Part shown: positions 6,458-12,794 of the stretch, piece after piece
How the letters are laid out: each line of letters opens with the position of its first letter
Numbering within the stretch: position 1 is the stretch's first letter
From: Candidatus Gastranaerophilales bacterium
GTDB taxonomy: Bacteria; Cyanobacteriota; Vampirovibrionia; Gastranaerophilales; JAQUYY01
Assembly: GCA_028691575.1 (NCBI GenBank)
Contig: JAQUYY010000031.1
Location: 1 to 12,888, forward strand
Length of the DNA: 12,888 bases
Direction of reading: 5' to 3'
The notes under the pieces: generated by a model
Seen by the model: the letters and a program-made list of their open reading frames with translations, nothing else
What the model was told of the DNA's origin: nothing
Database searches by the model: none
Program-made: the position numbers and the translations under genes

Positions 6458-7189
6458 ATGCGAATAAATTTTTTAAAATTCCTTCCTTTTTTCCTGAAAA
6501 TACAAAACTTTTTTCTGAAAAAGTTTTATAAAAAAAATTATGAGAATTTAACAAGTGATAATAATCTCAAATCAAGAACTTTTGTGACCGGAAAAACAAT
6601 TATGCAATTTAATTCTGAGGTAAAAAAAGAAGTTGCAAAAATTGGTGAAGATGCCAATAATATTTTAAAAAAATGTATTGATAATCCTGAAAAAGTTTTT
6701 GATTTTATTGAAAAACAAAATACTTTAATTATAAAAATGCCCATTGCTAATAAAATTTTATTTTTTATCAATCAGCAAGAAGGCTTTATAACTCCTCAAA
6801 GTGGGATTAATGCACTATATTTAACTTTTGTAATAAATATTTTATCAAAAAAGAAAGTTCCTTTATCGCTAAAAACTAATGAAATGTTTGTTATGAGAAA
6901 TTTACCGCCGAATATTTATTTTTTAGCGCATCAATTTCATCTCTGGTATGCTTTTAAAAAAGGTTTGCCTGGATATGATGCAAAAACGCAGGCTAAATTC
7001 AAAAAAATATGGAAATATGAAGAAGAAGAGACTATTAAAAATCTTTCCGTAGATGAAATTATTGCTCTAAAAGATGCGATTTCACGAGATGTTCAGGCTA
7101 TCGATTTTGTCAAAAAATTTGCAAGGGATAATGTCGGGACAAAACAGGCATCTGATAACTTAAAAAACGGCAAATCGGTTGATTTGTAG
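6458..7189 (+). CDS. Hypothetical protein, unrecognised; start uncertain
   Basis: I do not recognise a family. From the ATG at 6458 the product is 243 aa. Residues 1-25 are rich in Phe, Leu and Lys (FLKFLPFFLKIQNFFLKKFYKK), either an amphipathic membrane-binding helix or not translated at all. The region from Met49 on looks like a soluble helical domain: a charged helix (KKEVAKIGEDANNILKK), IANKILFFINQQEGFITPQSG, a NLPPNIYFLAHQFHLWYAF segment with many aromatics, and a charged helical C-terminus (KKIWKYEEEETIKNLSVDEIIALKDAI). A TATAAT at 6449-6454 sits 3 nt before the first ATG and would start RNA inside the ORF. The alternative ATG at 6602 has GGAAAA about 7 nt upstream and would give 195 aa. 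It is 73 nt downstream of the VirB10-like gene on the same strand. Confidence 0.7.
   Translation: MRINFLKFLPFFLKIQNFFLKKFYKKNYENLTSDNNLKSRTFVTGKTIMQFNSEVKKEVAKIGEDANNILKKCIDNPEKVFDFIEKQNTLIIKMPIANKILFFINQQEGFITPQSGINALYLTFVINILSKKKVPLSLKTNEMFVMRNLPPNIYFLAHQFHLWYAFKKGLPGYDAKTQAKFKKIWKYEEEETIKNLSVDEIIALKDAISRDVQAIDFVKKFARDNVGTKQASDNLKNGKSVDL
6504..6527 (+). repeat. Perfect 10-bp hairpin in the 5' part of the 243-aa ORF
   Basis: AAAACTTTTT (6504-6513) and AAAAAGTTTT (6518-6527) pair perfectly around a TCTG loop. It lies between the two candidate starts at 6458 and 6602. If transcription begins near 6461 it would form in the mRNA leader; otherwise it is within codons for a Lys/Phe-rich stretch. 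No T-run follows, so it is not a terminator on the plus strand. Confidence 0.5.
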
Positions 7190-7298
7190 TAAAAATTTTG
7201 CAAATGAGATTTTACCATATAATTAATGTATCAATTTTGCTGTGTTATTTTTATTGCAATAGTTTTAGGAAATTTACAAGACTATAAAAACATATTAA

Positions 7299-7304
7299 TA
7301 TAAT
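7299..7304 (+). promoter_or_regulatory. Candidate -10 box upstream of the small-gene cluster
   Basis: TATAAT at 7299-7304 lies 38 bp before the 82-aa gene. The best -35-like hexamer, TTTACA (7273-7278), is 20 bp away, longer than ideal. A 7-bp hairpin TTTCTAA/TTAGAAA (7304-7310/7316-7322) overlaps the expected start. Weak evidence. Confidence 0.3.
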
Positions 7305-7341
7305 TTCTAAGTTTATTAGAAAATTATAGGGAGATTAAATC

Positions 7342-7590
7342 ATGACAATTTTTGGTGGCATTTCAAAAGGTTTTGGAAGTGTATCGGGTGGAGGTGGTAC
7401 ATCTAACCCAAGCGTAGATCTTGCTGTTGCAGTAGCAAAAGGGGTTATTGAAATTCTTGATAGATATTCAGAATACCAAATGGCAAAATCTCAAAGGGCT
7501 CTTGATCAAGCTGCGAGTTTTTCAAGAGTTAGAGCACCTCTCAATACACAAAATAGTGATTCAGATTTTATCAATAATCAAAAGCAATAA
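7342..7590 (+). CDS. Small Gly-rich hypothetical protein
   Basis: The family is not recognised. The 82-aa product has a Gly/Ser-rich N-terminus (FGGISKGFGSVSGGGGTSN), a central helix (SVDLAVAVAKGVIEILDRYSEY, about 24-45), a second helical stretch (QMAKSQRALDQAASFSR) and a polar, Asn/Gln-rich tail. There is no signal peptide. The ATG is well placed: GGGAG at 7329-7333, 8 nt upstream. The layout of a flexible start plus one or two helices with no hydrophobic core is seen in small secreted substrates and structural subunits, but that is only suggestive. It leads a plus-strand cluster, with the 110-aa gene 23 nt downstream. Confidence 0.7.
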   Translation: MTIFGGISKGFGSVSGGGGTSNPSVDLAVAVAKGVIEILDRYSEYQMAKSQRALDQAASFSRVRAPLNTQNSDSDFINNQKQ

Positions 7591-7613
7591 AAAATGCGCC
7601 TGAATTTAGGAAA

Positions 7614-7946
7614 ATGATTGGCGAAATATTAAAAAAACACCCGTCCGGTTATGTATATAATAATCCGAATGAGCATCCGTATAGCCTGGCACTTGACTCA
7701 GCAAAGGACTTGGAATACAGTTTGCACAATGCAAATATATTAAGAGTTTCTTATACAAATAAAGGTAGTTTAAAGGTTATTTTAGAGGATAGATATGACT
7801 TTGATGAAATTAAGAATCCTGATAGATTAATTGAATATACGAACAATGAAATATATTCTTATCAAGAAATTAATGCAATTAAAAATTATTTTAGTATAAT
7901 AGAAGTAGAATTTATACAAAATGAACTTGGCGGCTTGAATGAATAA
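7614..7946 (+). CDS. Hypothetical 110-aa protein, middle gene of a small cluster
   Basis: The family is not recognised. The product is acidic and soluble, with a mixed alpha/beta look: HPSGYVYNNPNEHPYSLAL, then strands ILRVSYTNKGSLKVILEDRYDFD (about 43-65), and a helix plus strand at the end (YQEINAIKNYFSIIEVEFI). The ATG at 7614 has AGGA only 2 nt upstream, which is too close for good initiation. A seven-codon ORF at 7594-7617 ends in ATGA across this start, so re-initiation is possible, though that mini-ORF has no clear ribosome site. The last 8 nt overlap the following gene. Its dependence on neighbours for translation suggests these genes are expressed together. Confidence 0.62.
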   Translation: MIGEILKKHPSGYVYNNPNEHPYSLALDSAKDLEYSLHNANILRVSYTNKGSLKVILEDRYDFDEIKNPDRLIEYTNNEIYSYQEINAIKNYFSIIEVEFIQNELGGLNE

Positions 7947-8493
7947 TTTTGAAAAAAGATTTTTAATAATTGGCGGAAGTATAATAGCAATAATCAGTTT
8001 TTTGGTATTGCTATTCACTCCAACAAGTACTAAAAATTTAAGCCTAGGATCTGATAATGTCTGGAATGACTACCCGATAGGCTATAAAATTCCTGATGAT
8101 ATTGAAATTAAAAAAAATATATATTTGAAAGATGATAGTTCCATAGTTAAAAATAGCCCGCAAGGGTTTTTAACAGTAGCTTTTGGTGCAAGCATTCGAG
8201 GTTATGTAAACCCTAAAAAAAATTCAGTTGTTCAAGTATCAATTAAAACAATCAAAGACAACCCTATCGTTAAAGATGGGTATTGTAAGCCATTGGATAA
8301 ATTTTCATATAATCCAGGCTATTCTGATAATCCTGATGAACAATTTTTATATAGTTGTAGCCATGATTTAATAAAACACAAATCACCGGATGGCAAGCCT
8401 TATCCTGTTAAATTTGAAATATGGCATGAAGTTGATAACAAAAAAGTCCTTTTAGCCCAAGATTATTTCATGATTACCCCCTGGGAACGATAA
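7939..8493 (+). CDS. Membrane-anchored hypothetical protein
   Basis: The family is not recognised. The 184-aa product has a short cytoplasmic start (MNNFEKR), one strong transmembrane segment (about 8-27, FLIIGGSIIAIISFLVLLF), then a domain of about 155 aa predicted outside the cytoplasm and rich in beta-type sequence (GFLTVAFGASIRGYV, SVVQVSIKTI, PVKFEIWHEV, KKVLLAQDYFMITPW). Two cysteines, Cys116 and Cys140, in the outer part could form a disulfide, which agrees with export. The start overlaps the previous gene by 8 nt, with a weak GGCGG (7929-7933) upstream, indicating coupled translation. It ends 9 bp from the convergent fliR stop; no typical terminator separates them. Confidence 0.68.
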   Translation: MNNFEKRFLIIGGSIIAIISFLVLLFTPTSTKNLSLGSDNVWNDYPIGYKIPDDIEIKKNIYLKDDSSIVKNSPQGFLTVAFGASIRGYVNPKKNSVVQVSIKTIKDNPIVKDGYCKPLDKFSYNPGYSDNPDEQFLYSCSHDLIKHKSPDGKPYPVKFEIWHEVDNKKVLLAQDYFMITPWER

Positions 8494-8502
8494 GCTTATT
8501 TT

Positions 8503-9282
8503 TTAATAAATATTAGCAAAAGATATGAAATAGTCGTTTATTACGTTAACCAACATCGGCAAAATTACAATCATAATTGCTACACCTAAAAGAGGTTTAA
8601 ACAAGAAGCTTAATTGAAAAACGTTAACCTGTGGTGCTGTTTTTGAAATTACGCCAAGTATGATATCCTGTCCTAATGTTGCAATCAAAATAGGTGCTGC
8701 GATTTGAAGTCCTACATATAAAACATTTCCCGTCAAAATAACCAGATATTCCATATTCACAACTTTCATAAGAGGAAAAGATGTACTGTATATGGGAAAA
8801 ATGTCAAATGTTCGCTCAAAAGCTGAAAATAGCCAGTACATACCACCGATATTTAAAAACAAAACCGTTCCAAGAAATATAAAAAATTTTCCCATAACCG
8901 AACTTTGGCTTCGTGTACTTTGATCAAACATAACAGAAGAAGATAGACCCATTTGCATATTTATCATATCTCCGCCTGCTGATATTGCAGCAAAAATACA
9001 TTGGGCTATAAATCCTACTAATGAGCCAAAAACGAAATTTAATATTAATGATAAAAATAAAGTTGTATCAGCAGGAGGCTTCCCCGGTGAAACAATTCCA
9101 ACAAAAGCAACCGATAATAAAAGAGCAAAAGATACTTTTACCATAGCAGGAATTTCGCTCCGCCCTATTACGGGAGAAAATAAAGTAAAACCTAAAAATC
9201 TTGTAAAAATTAAAAGTCCTGCAATAATTGCTGCGTCAAGCTCAGGGAAATATTTGAATATTTCAAAAAATGCCTCAATCAT
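8503..9282 (-). CDS. fliR: Flagellar export gate protein FliR
   Basis: FliR forms, with FliP and FliQ, the membrane channel of the flagellar type III export apparatus (inner membrane, cytoplasm to periplasm side of the basal body). The 259-aa product has about six hydrophobic segments and family landmarks: R28 and SPVIGRSEIPAMVKVSFAL (36-54), an FGSLVGFIAQCIFAAISAGGDMINMQMG block (85-112), and the C-terminal APILIATLGQDIILGVISKTAPQVNVFQLSF-FKPLLG signature (196-233). Length is normal. It is the last gene of the minus-strand operon, its ATG 2 nt after the preceding TAG, with a GGGGGT ribosome site inside the upstream gene. flhB and flhA, which often follow fliR, are not adjacent; plus-strand genes converge on it instead. 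Confidence 0.96.
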   Translation of the reverse strand: MIEAFFEIFKYFPELDAAIIAGLLIFTRFLGFTLFSPVIGRSEIPAMVKVSFALLLSVAFVGIVSPGKPPADTTLFLSLILNFVFGSLVGFIAQCIFAAISAGGDMINMQMGLSSSVMFDQSTRSQSSVMGKFFIFLGTVLFLNIGGMYWLFSAFERTFDIFPIYSTSFPLMKVVNMEYLVILTGNVLYVGLQIAAPILIATLGQDIILGVISKTAPQVNVFQLSFLFKPLLGVAIMIVILPMLVNVINDYFISFANIY

Positions 9283-9284
9283 CC

Positions 9285-9755
9285 CTATTTAACCCCCATT
9301 GGCGGTTTATCAATTTCAAAATCAAAAACTTTTCCGTTATTTACAGGTGGCTCGTCCAGTTTTAAATTTCCAAGCTGTTTTTGCAATTCAGAAGGTGTTT
9401 TAGGAGTTTTAATATTGATAATATTAGATGTTCTGTTTTTTGTGCTTTTAATATTAATATTAAAGTTATAAATCCCATTTTGTGTCCATACGAGCAAATT
9501 TGTATCTGCATCCTCAATCGGTTTTAACACCAGTTGGGTTTTATCGCTAAAAATAGAAGCTAAAAGCTCTGCCTGCAAAAATTTTTCATTACCTAGTCTA
9601 TAATCTAAAATTTGATGCTCAAATACAAGAACATAAGAATATCCTGTATTAAGCGAAATATTTTTATTAATATCAGCTTGAGCAGATAAATTTGAGTTTA
9701 CAAATATCAAAAATAAAATTAAAAATTTTTTCATAAGTTTTTTACTCATTAGCAT
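9285..9755 (-). CDS. Exported protein with VirB9/TrbG- or pilus-N-like domain, in flagellar operon
   Basis: The 156-aa product has an N-terminal signal peptide (KKFLILFLIFVNSNLSAQA, about 9-27), then a small beta-sandwich (about 32-104): NISLNTGYSYVLVF, DYRLGNEKFLQAELL, TQLVLKPIEDADTNLLVWTQNGIYNFNINI. The LKP...ADTNL-V-T--G-Y-F pattern resembles the N-domain of VirB9/TrbG/CagX proteins; the N-terminal domain of CpaC/RcpA-type secretins is a related alternative. The rest (about 110-156) is a polar, Pro-containing tail with no secretin or VirB9 C-domain. Starts at 9755, 9749 and 9734 are all possible; the one at 9734 gives the most typical signal peptide. It overlaps fliQ by 14 nt and stops 2 nt before fliR, so it is co-expressed with the export gate. 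Its job is not known; a periplasmic basal-body role is inferred. Confidence 0.7.
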   Translation of the reverse strand: MLMSKKLMKKFLILFLIFVNSNLSAQADINKNISLNTGYSYVLVFEHQILDYRLGNEKFLQAELLASIFSDKTQLVLKPIEDADTNLLVWTQNGIYNFNINIKSTKNRTSNIINIKTPKTPSELQKQLGNLKLDEPPVNNGKVFDFEIDKPPMGVK

Positions 9756-10215
9756 TTATTTTTTGACTTTCCATAAAATCGGTCGGCGAATAAAGATTGT
9801 TTGCAGGGACTGTTATAGGTGCTTTATTTTTTAACTTGCTCGTAGGCAGATTAGAAGAATCCGGTGTTTTCATTTTATTGTAATGCGTTTCTTTTATATT
9901 AAATTCTTTTGAAAAATTTACTTCCTCAGGCGGTAAAACGAAATTATCCTGTTTCGTTATTACATTAAAAGCCAACCCTGCTGATTCTTGCATATATTTT
10001 ACTAAAATGTTTGTAAAAGTGCCCCCTAAAATCATAATCACAAGAAAAACGCCGAAAATCTTTGGCGCAGCAGCAATAGTTTGCTCTTGAACCTGCGTTA
10101 CAGCCTGCAAAATCCCCACTACAAGCCCGATGCCTGCTGCCGTTAATACGCATGGCATCGCTATTATCAGCATATTTATAAAACCTTTTCCAAGATGTTC
10201 TAAAAGTAGTTCCAT
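9742..10215 (-). CDS. fliQ: Flagellar export gate protein FliQ with long C-terminal extension
   Basis: FliQ is the small helical-hairpin subunit of the type III export gate. Residues 1-88 match the whole family: two hydrophobic segments (about 15-38 and 53-74) flanking the hallmark LQAVTQVQEQTIAAAPKI (36-53). FliQ is normally about 89 aa; this protein runs to 157. The extra 68 residues (VLPPEEVNFSKEFNIKETHYNK, then Ser/Thr/Asn/Pro-rich to the end) have no hydrophobic segment and no motif I recognise. The ATG at 10215 is 12 nt after the fliP TGA with only a weak GGA upstream. Its end overlaps the next gene by 14 nt. The extension is read in frame with no sign of a lost stop, so I treat it as genuine. 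Confidence 0.94.
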   Translation of the reverse strand: MELLLEHLGKGFINMLIIAMPCVLTAAGIGLVVGILQAVTQVQEQTIAAAPKIFGVFLVIMILGGTFTNILVKYMQESAGLAFNVITKQDNFVLPPEEVNFSKEFNIKETHYNKMKTPDSSNLPTSKLKNKAPITVPANNLYSPTDFMESQKINANE

Positions 10216-10227
10216 ATTATTTTTCCA

Positions 10228-10869
10228 TCAATTAAAGCTCTTAACCAAACCGTTAACAATCAGACTCCACCCATCAACTGCGATAAAAATTAGCAATTTA
10301 AACGGCAGTGAAATGATTGTAGGCGACAGCATAAACATACCTAAAGCCAAAAGTACATTTGCAACAACTAAATCCAATACGATAAACGGAATAAAAATGA
10401 TAAACCCTATTTCAAAGGATGATTTTAATTCACTGACTATATAAGCCGGCGCTGCTTGAAAAAGTGTTATTTCATCAGGTGTTTGGGGGGGTTTGCCTTT
10501 TGACATTTCAATAAAAAATGCAACGTCATCTTCTCTTGTTTGTCTTAACATAAAATTTTTAAGGGGACGGCTTCCTTCGCTTAATGCCAAAACAATAGAG
10601 CCTGTTTCTTTATAGGGCTTATAACCTGCTTCATACATTTGTGAAAAAACAGGCGACATTGTATAAAAAGTCAAAATCAATGATAATCCGATAATTACCA
10701 TACTGGGAGGCACTTGTTGCGTACCCAATGCTGTTTTTAAGATTGAAAACACCACAATAAATCTTAAAAAACTTGTCATGCACAAAAACATAAACGGCAA
10801 CAAAGATAGCGATGCCATTGCGATTAAAAGTTGTAGGGGAGGGCTTAAATTTGTGAGTAAATCTTCCAT
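10228..10869 (-). CDS. fliP: Flagellar export gate protein FliP
   Basis: FliP is the main pore subunit of the flagellar type III export gate. The 213-aa product shows both family signatures: MTSFLRFIVVFSILKTALGTQQVPPSMVIIGLSLILTFYTMSPVF (about 31-75) and the C-terminal AYIVSELKSSFEIGFIIFIPFIVLDLVVANVLLALGMFMLSP--ISLPFKLLIFIAVDGW (142-201). It lacks the cleavable signal peptide of enterobacterial FliP (245 aa) and so resembles shorter homologues. The periplasmic loop between (about 80-140) contains KGKPPQT, encoded across a run of seven C on the coding strand (plus-strand G run at 10485-10491), a possible slippage site. The ATG follows AAAGG by about 8 nt and is 12 nt after fliO. Confidence 0.97.
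   Translation of the reverse strand: MEDLLTNLSPPLQLLIAMASLSLLPFMFLCMTSFLRFIVVFSILKTALGTQQVPPSMVIIGLSLILTFYTMSPVFSQMYEAGYKPYKETGSIVLALSEGSRPLKNFMLRQTREDDVAFFIEMSKGKPPQTPDEITLFQAAPAYIVSELKSSFEIGFIIFIPFIVLDLVVANVLLALGMFMLSPTIISLPFKLLIFIAVDGWSLIVNGLVKSFN
10485..10491 (-). repeat. Homopolymer run of seven C in fliP coding strand
   Basis: AAA-CCC-CCC-CAA encodes Lys126-Pro-Pro-Gln129. In DNA this AT-rich a C7 run stands out. Gain or loss of one base would frameshift fliP and remove the second conserved half. Confidence 0.6.
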
Positions 10870-10881
10870 TTTAATTGCCTT

Positions 10882-11286
10882 TTATATTTGTTCGAGCATT
10901 TTTCGTATTACACTTTTTTTGTTTGAATTATTTTTTGACGAGAGGTACTTTTGTGATAAATAATTAACATTTAAATGAGTCTTTTCGACTTTTTTTTCGG
11001 GTTCTTTTTGAACAATTTTGACTGTTTTTTGTTCATTTTCTAATTTTGTCAAAAATGAAGTCCTCTCTCTATCCGCACATACAAGGAATTTTTCGTTTTT
11101 TACGTTAATAATATGAAAAGTTTTACCGGGTGCTATATTTAAACTTTCTTCAATGTAAAAATCTTTGTTTTTAGGCTTCCCAAACCCTCCTTGCATCATG
11201 CTTTTTTTAGCAATAATAAAAGCCAAAAAAAGCACTCCTGTCATTGCCAGGGTATAAACCGTAAAACCAATAATGTATTGAGTCAT
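10882..11286 (-). CDS. fliO: Flagellar biosynthetic protein FliO
   Basis: FliO is a membrane-bound assembly factor that stabilises FliP during export-gate formation. The 134-aa product has one N-terminal transmembrane segment (about 5-26, IIGFTVYTLAMTGVLFLAFIIA), then the short conserved beta-domain: YIEESLNIAPGKTFHIINVKNEKFLVCADRERTSFLTKL (44-82), matching the FliO pattern of 'l.l.p.k.l.lv.v.g..lLvg......l'. A basic, Lys/Glu-rich tail follows. FliO is poorly conserved in sequence, so position just before fliP is strong support. AGGAG overlaps the preceding gene's TAG stop, 9 nt before the ATG; the intergenic gap is 12 nt. Confidence 0.88.
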   Translation of the reverse strand: MTQYIIGFTVYTLAMTGVLFLAFIIAKKSMMQGGFGKPKNKDFYIEESLNIAPGKTFHIINVKNEKFLVCADRERTSFLTKLENEQKTVKIVQKEPEKKVEKTHLNVNYLSQKYLSSKNNSNKKSVIRKMLEQI

Positions 11287-11298
11287 AAGCCTTAACTC

Positions 11299-12492
11299 CT
11301 AAACGTCGTCTTCTATTTCAAAATCGCTATAATCGAAGTCATCATCGTCTAAATCTTCATTTTCACCATCGGTTTCGGAAGAAGAATCTGTATTTTCTTC
11401 CTCATCTTCTAATTCCATATTTTCTTCGATTTCATCTTCATCAGCTTCTTGAATAACTTCGGTAAGCTTAACTGCAAATCTATCACCGATTATAACCAAC
11501 TCTCCTCTTGCAACAGCTTTATTTTCAACCTTTAATGCAACTTGATTTCTTATTATAGGTGCTATATCAACAATAAGACCTTCGCTTATTTGTCTTAGTT
11601 CTCCAAGAGGCATTTTAATTTTTTCAAATTCAGCTTTAATATCAACCTGAATATTGTCCCATATATCTTGATTTTGAATGGGAGTATTGGTTTCGTTCAC
11701 TTGATTATCCTCCTCTTCATTTATATTAATTACCATGTTAGGATCAGGGTTTACGTTAATGTCCATTTCATATCGTCCTTTTATCCTCATTGCATGAATA
11801 TTACTGTTATCTAAAATTACAATGTCATCTTCTTCAAGATTTTTTAATTCTTTTAAGAAAATTCTTGAAGAACCTGCATAAATATCCACATCTGTTTTTA
11901 ATTCGTTAAACTGATTTAAATTTAACGGTTTTTCGGGGAAAGGCAAAATTTCAGGTACTTTAATAATTTTTGAGGGAAGAGAAATTATTATTATGCCGGA
12001 ATCTTCATTGTTAAAAGAAACATTAAAAATAAAATGTATTAAATCAATCGGCGTATCGCTGTTAAAATTTTTCTGAATTTTCTTTTCACTGATTAAATGC
12101 GATTTTAATTTTTTAAAGAAAAAATGATTAAAAGAAGTTAAAATTTGAGCTTCTAAATCAGTTATAGCGGCGAGAGAAAATTGTTTTCTTATCCCTAAAG
12201 AATTATCTAAAAATATTTTGACGGATTCTTGTGAATTCCTTATAAAACAAGGAACATAAGGAGTCATTTTTATCTGTGTAACAAAGAAATCAGTATTTTT
12301 CCAAAAAATGTCTGTAACGTTATTTAAACCAATGAGTGAAATTTTAAAATCCTTGCCCAAGAATTCATCAGAGGAATTTTCCAGTGTTTTTGAAAATTCG
12401 TTTGAAAACCAGTAAAAAGAACGTTTTAAATTAGGGCAGTCGCTAAATCCTGCATTAATTAAAGAATTTTCTTTTTTTGAATAAAGTAACAC
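11299..12492 (-). CDS. FliM/FliN-family (SctQ-like) switch protein with two SpoA regions and acidic tail
   Basis: A C-ring/sorting-platform type protein that links the export gate or motor to the switch. In 397 aa the first about 190 residues are divergent. A first SpoA-like region follows (about 198-246, LKTDVDIYAGSSRIFLKELKNLEEDDIVILD, ending MDINVNP). A second, clear SpoA domain lies at 277-346 (WDNIQVDIKAEFEKIKMPLGEL, GLIVDI, VALKVENKAVARGELVIIGDRFAVKLTEV), as in FliN/SctQ C-termini. The tail 349-397 has 29 Asp/Glu in 49 residues and no Lys/Arg. Translation starts at GTG (12492), 9 nt after a GGGGGGAG ribosome site. It heads the visible operon, 12 nt before fliO, so a flagellar role is likely. 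It could be a FliM/FliN fusion replacement or a divergent FliY. Confidence 0.85.
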   Translation of the reverse strand: MLLYSKKENSLINAGFSDCPNLKRSFYWFSNEFSKTLENSSDEFLGKDFKISLIGLNNVTDIFWKNTDFFVTQIKMTPYVPCFIRNSQESVKIFLDNSLGIRKQFSLAAITDLEAQILTSFNHFFFKKLKSHLISEKKIQKNFNSDTPIDLIHFIFNVSFNNEDSGIIIISLPSKIIKVPEILPFPEKPLNLNQFNELKTDVDIYAGSSRIFLKELKNLEEDDIVILDNSNIHAMRIKGRYEMDINVNPDPNMVININEEEDNQVNETNTPIQNQDIWDNIQVDIKAEFEKIKMPLGELRQISEGLIVDIAPIIRNQVALKVENKAVARGELVIIGDRFAVKLTEVIQEADEDEIEENMELEDEEENTDSSSETDGENEDLDDDDFDYSDFEIEDDV

Positions 12493-12794
12493 TATATTTT
12501 ACTCCCCCCTAGCATAACTGTAAAGGTTTTCAAAGGTATTAACATCAACTATTTGTTGTATATTCTTTTGTTGACTATTTTTGAGTTAAGCCGGGGATTA
12601 AATTTATCAATTCACATAAAAAATATTAATGATTTTTTTTGAAAAATCCAAAATATGCCAAAAACAGAACTAGCCATATAGATAACCGATTGCGGTAATG
12701 ATTATTAAGCTTAAATACATTCATAATTGCACAAGTAAAACGAAAATAGTCATCCACGTGCTGAAGCAGTTTACAAATGATAGGAGTTGTGGAA
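12493..12794. other. Intergenic region upstream of flagellar operon
   Basis: About 300 bp with no convincing gene. It must hold the promoter of the minus-strand flagellar operon and that of the plus-strand genes that follow, but no consensus sigma-70, sigma-54 or sigma-28 pair is evident in either direction. Small repeats are visible: AAAGGT at 12522 and 12533, and two TTGTTG copies around 12554-12572. The run of six C (12504-12509) is the ribosome site of the switch-protein gene on the minus strand. Confidence 0.5.

Noticed and set aside
8494..8520. Possible bidirectional terminator between the 184-aa gene and fliR
   Set aside because: Only small A-T dyads (ATAAGCTTAT, TAATA-TATTA) are present, with no stable GC-containing stem.
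9965..10444. ORFs of 62 aa (minus) and 104 aa (plus) across fliQ/fliP
   Set aside because: They overlap confidently assigned FliQ and FliP in other frames and show no family signal.
12666..12692. Sigma-28-type flagellar promoter on the plus strand
   Set aside because: ACCGATTG resembles the -10 GCCGATAA only partly, and the sequence 11 bp upstream (AGAACTAG) does not match TAAAGTTT.
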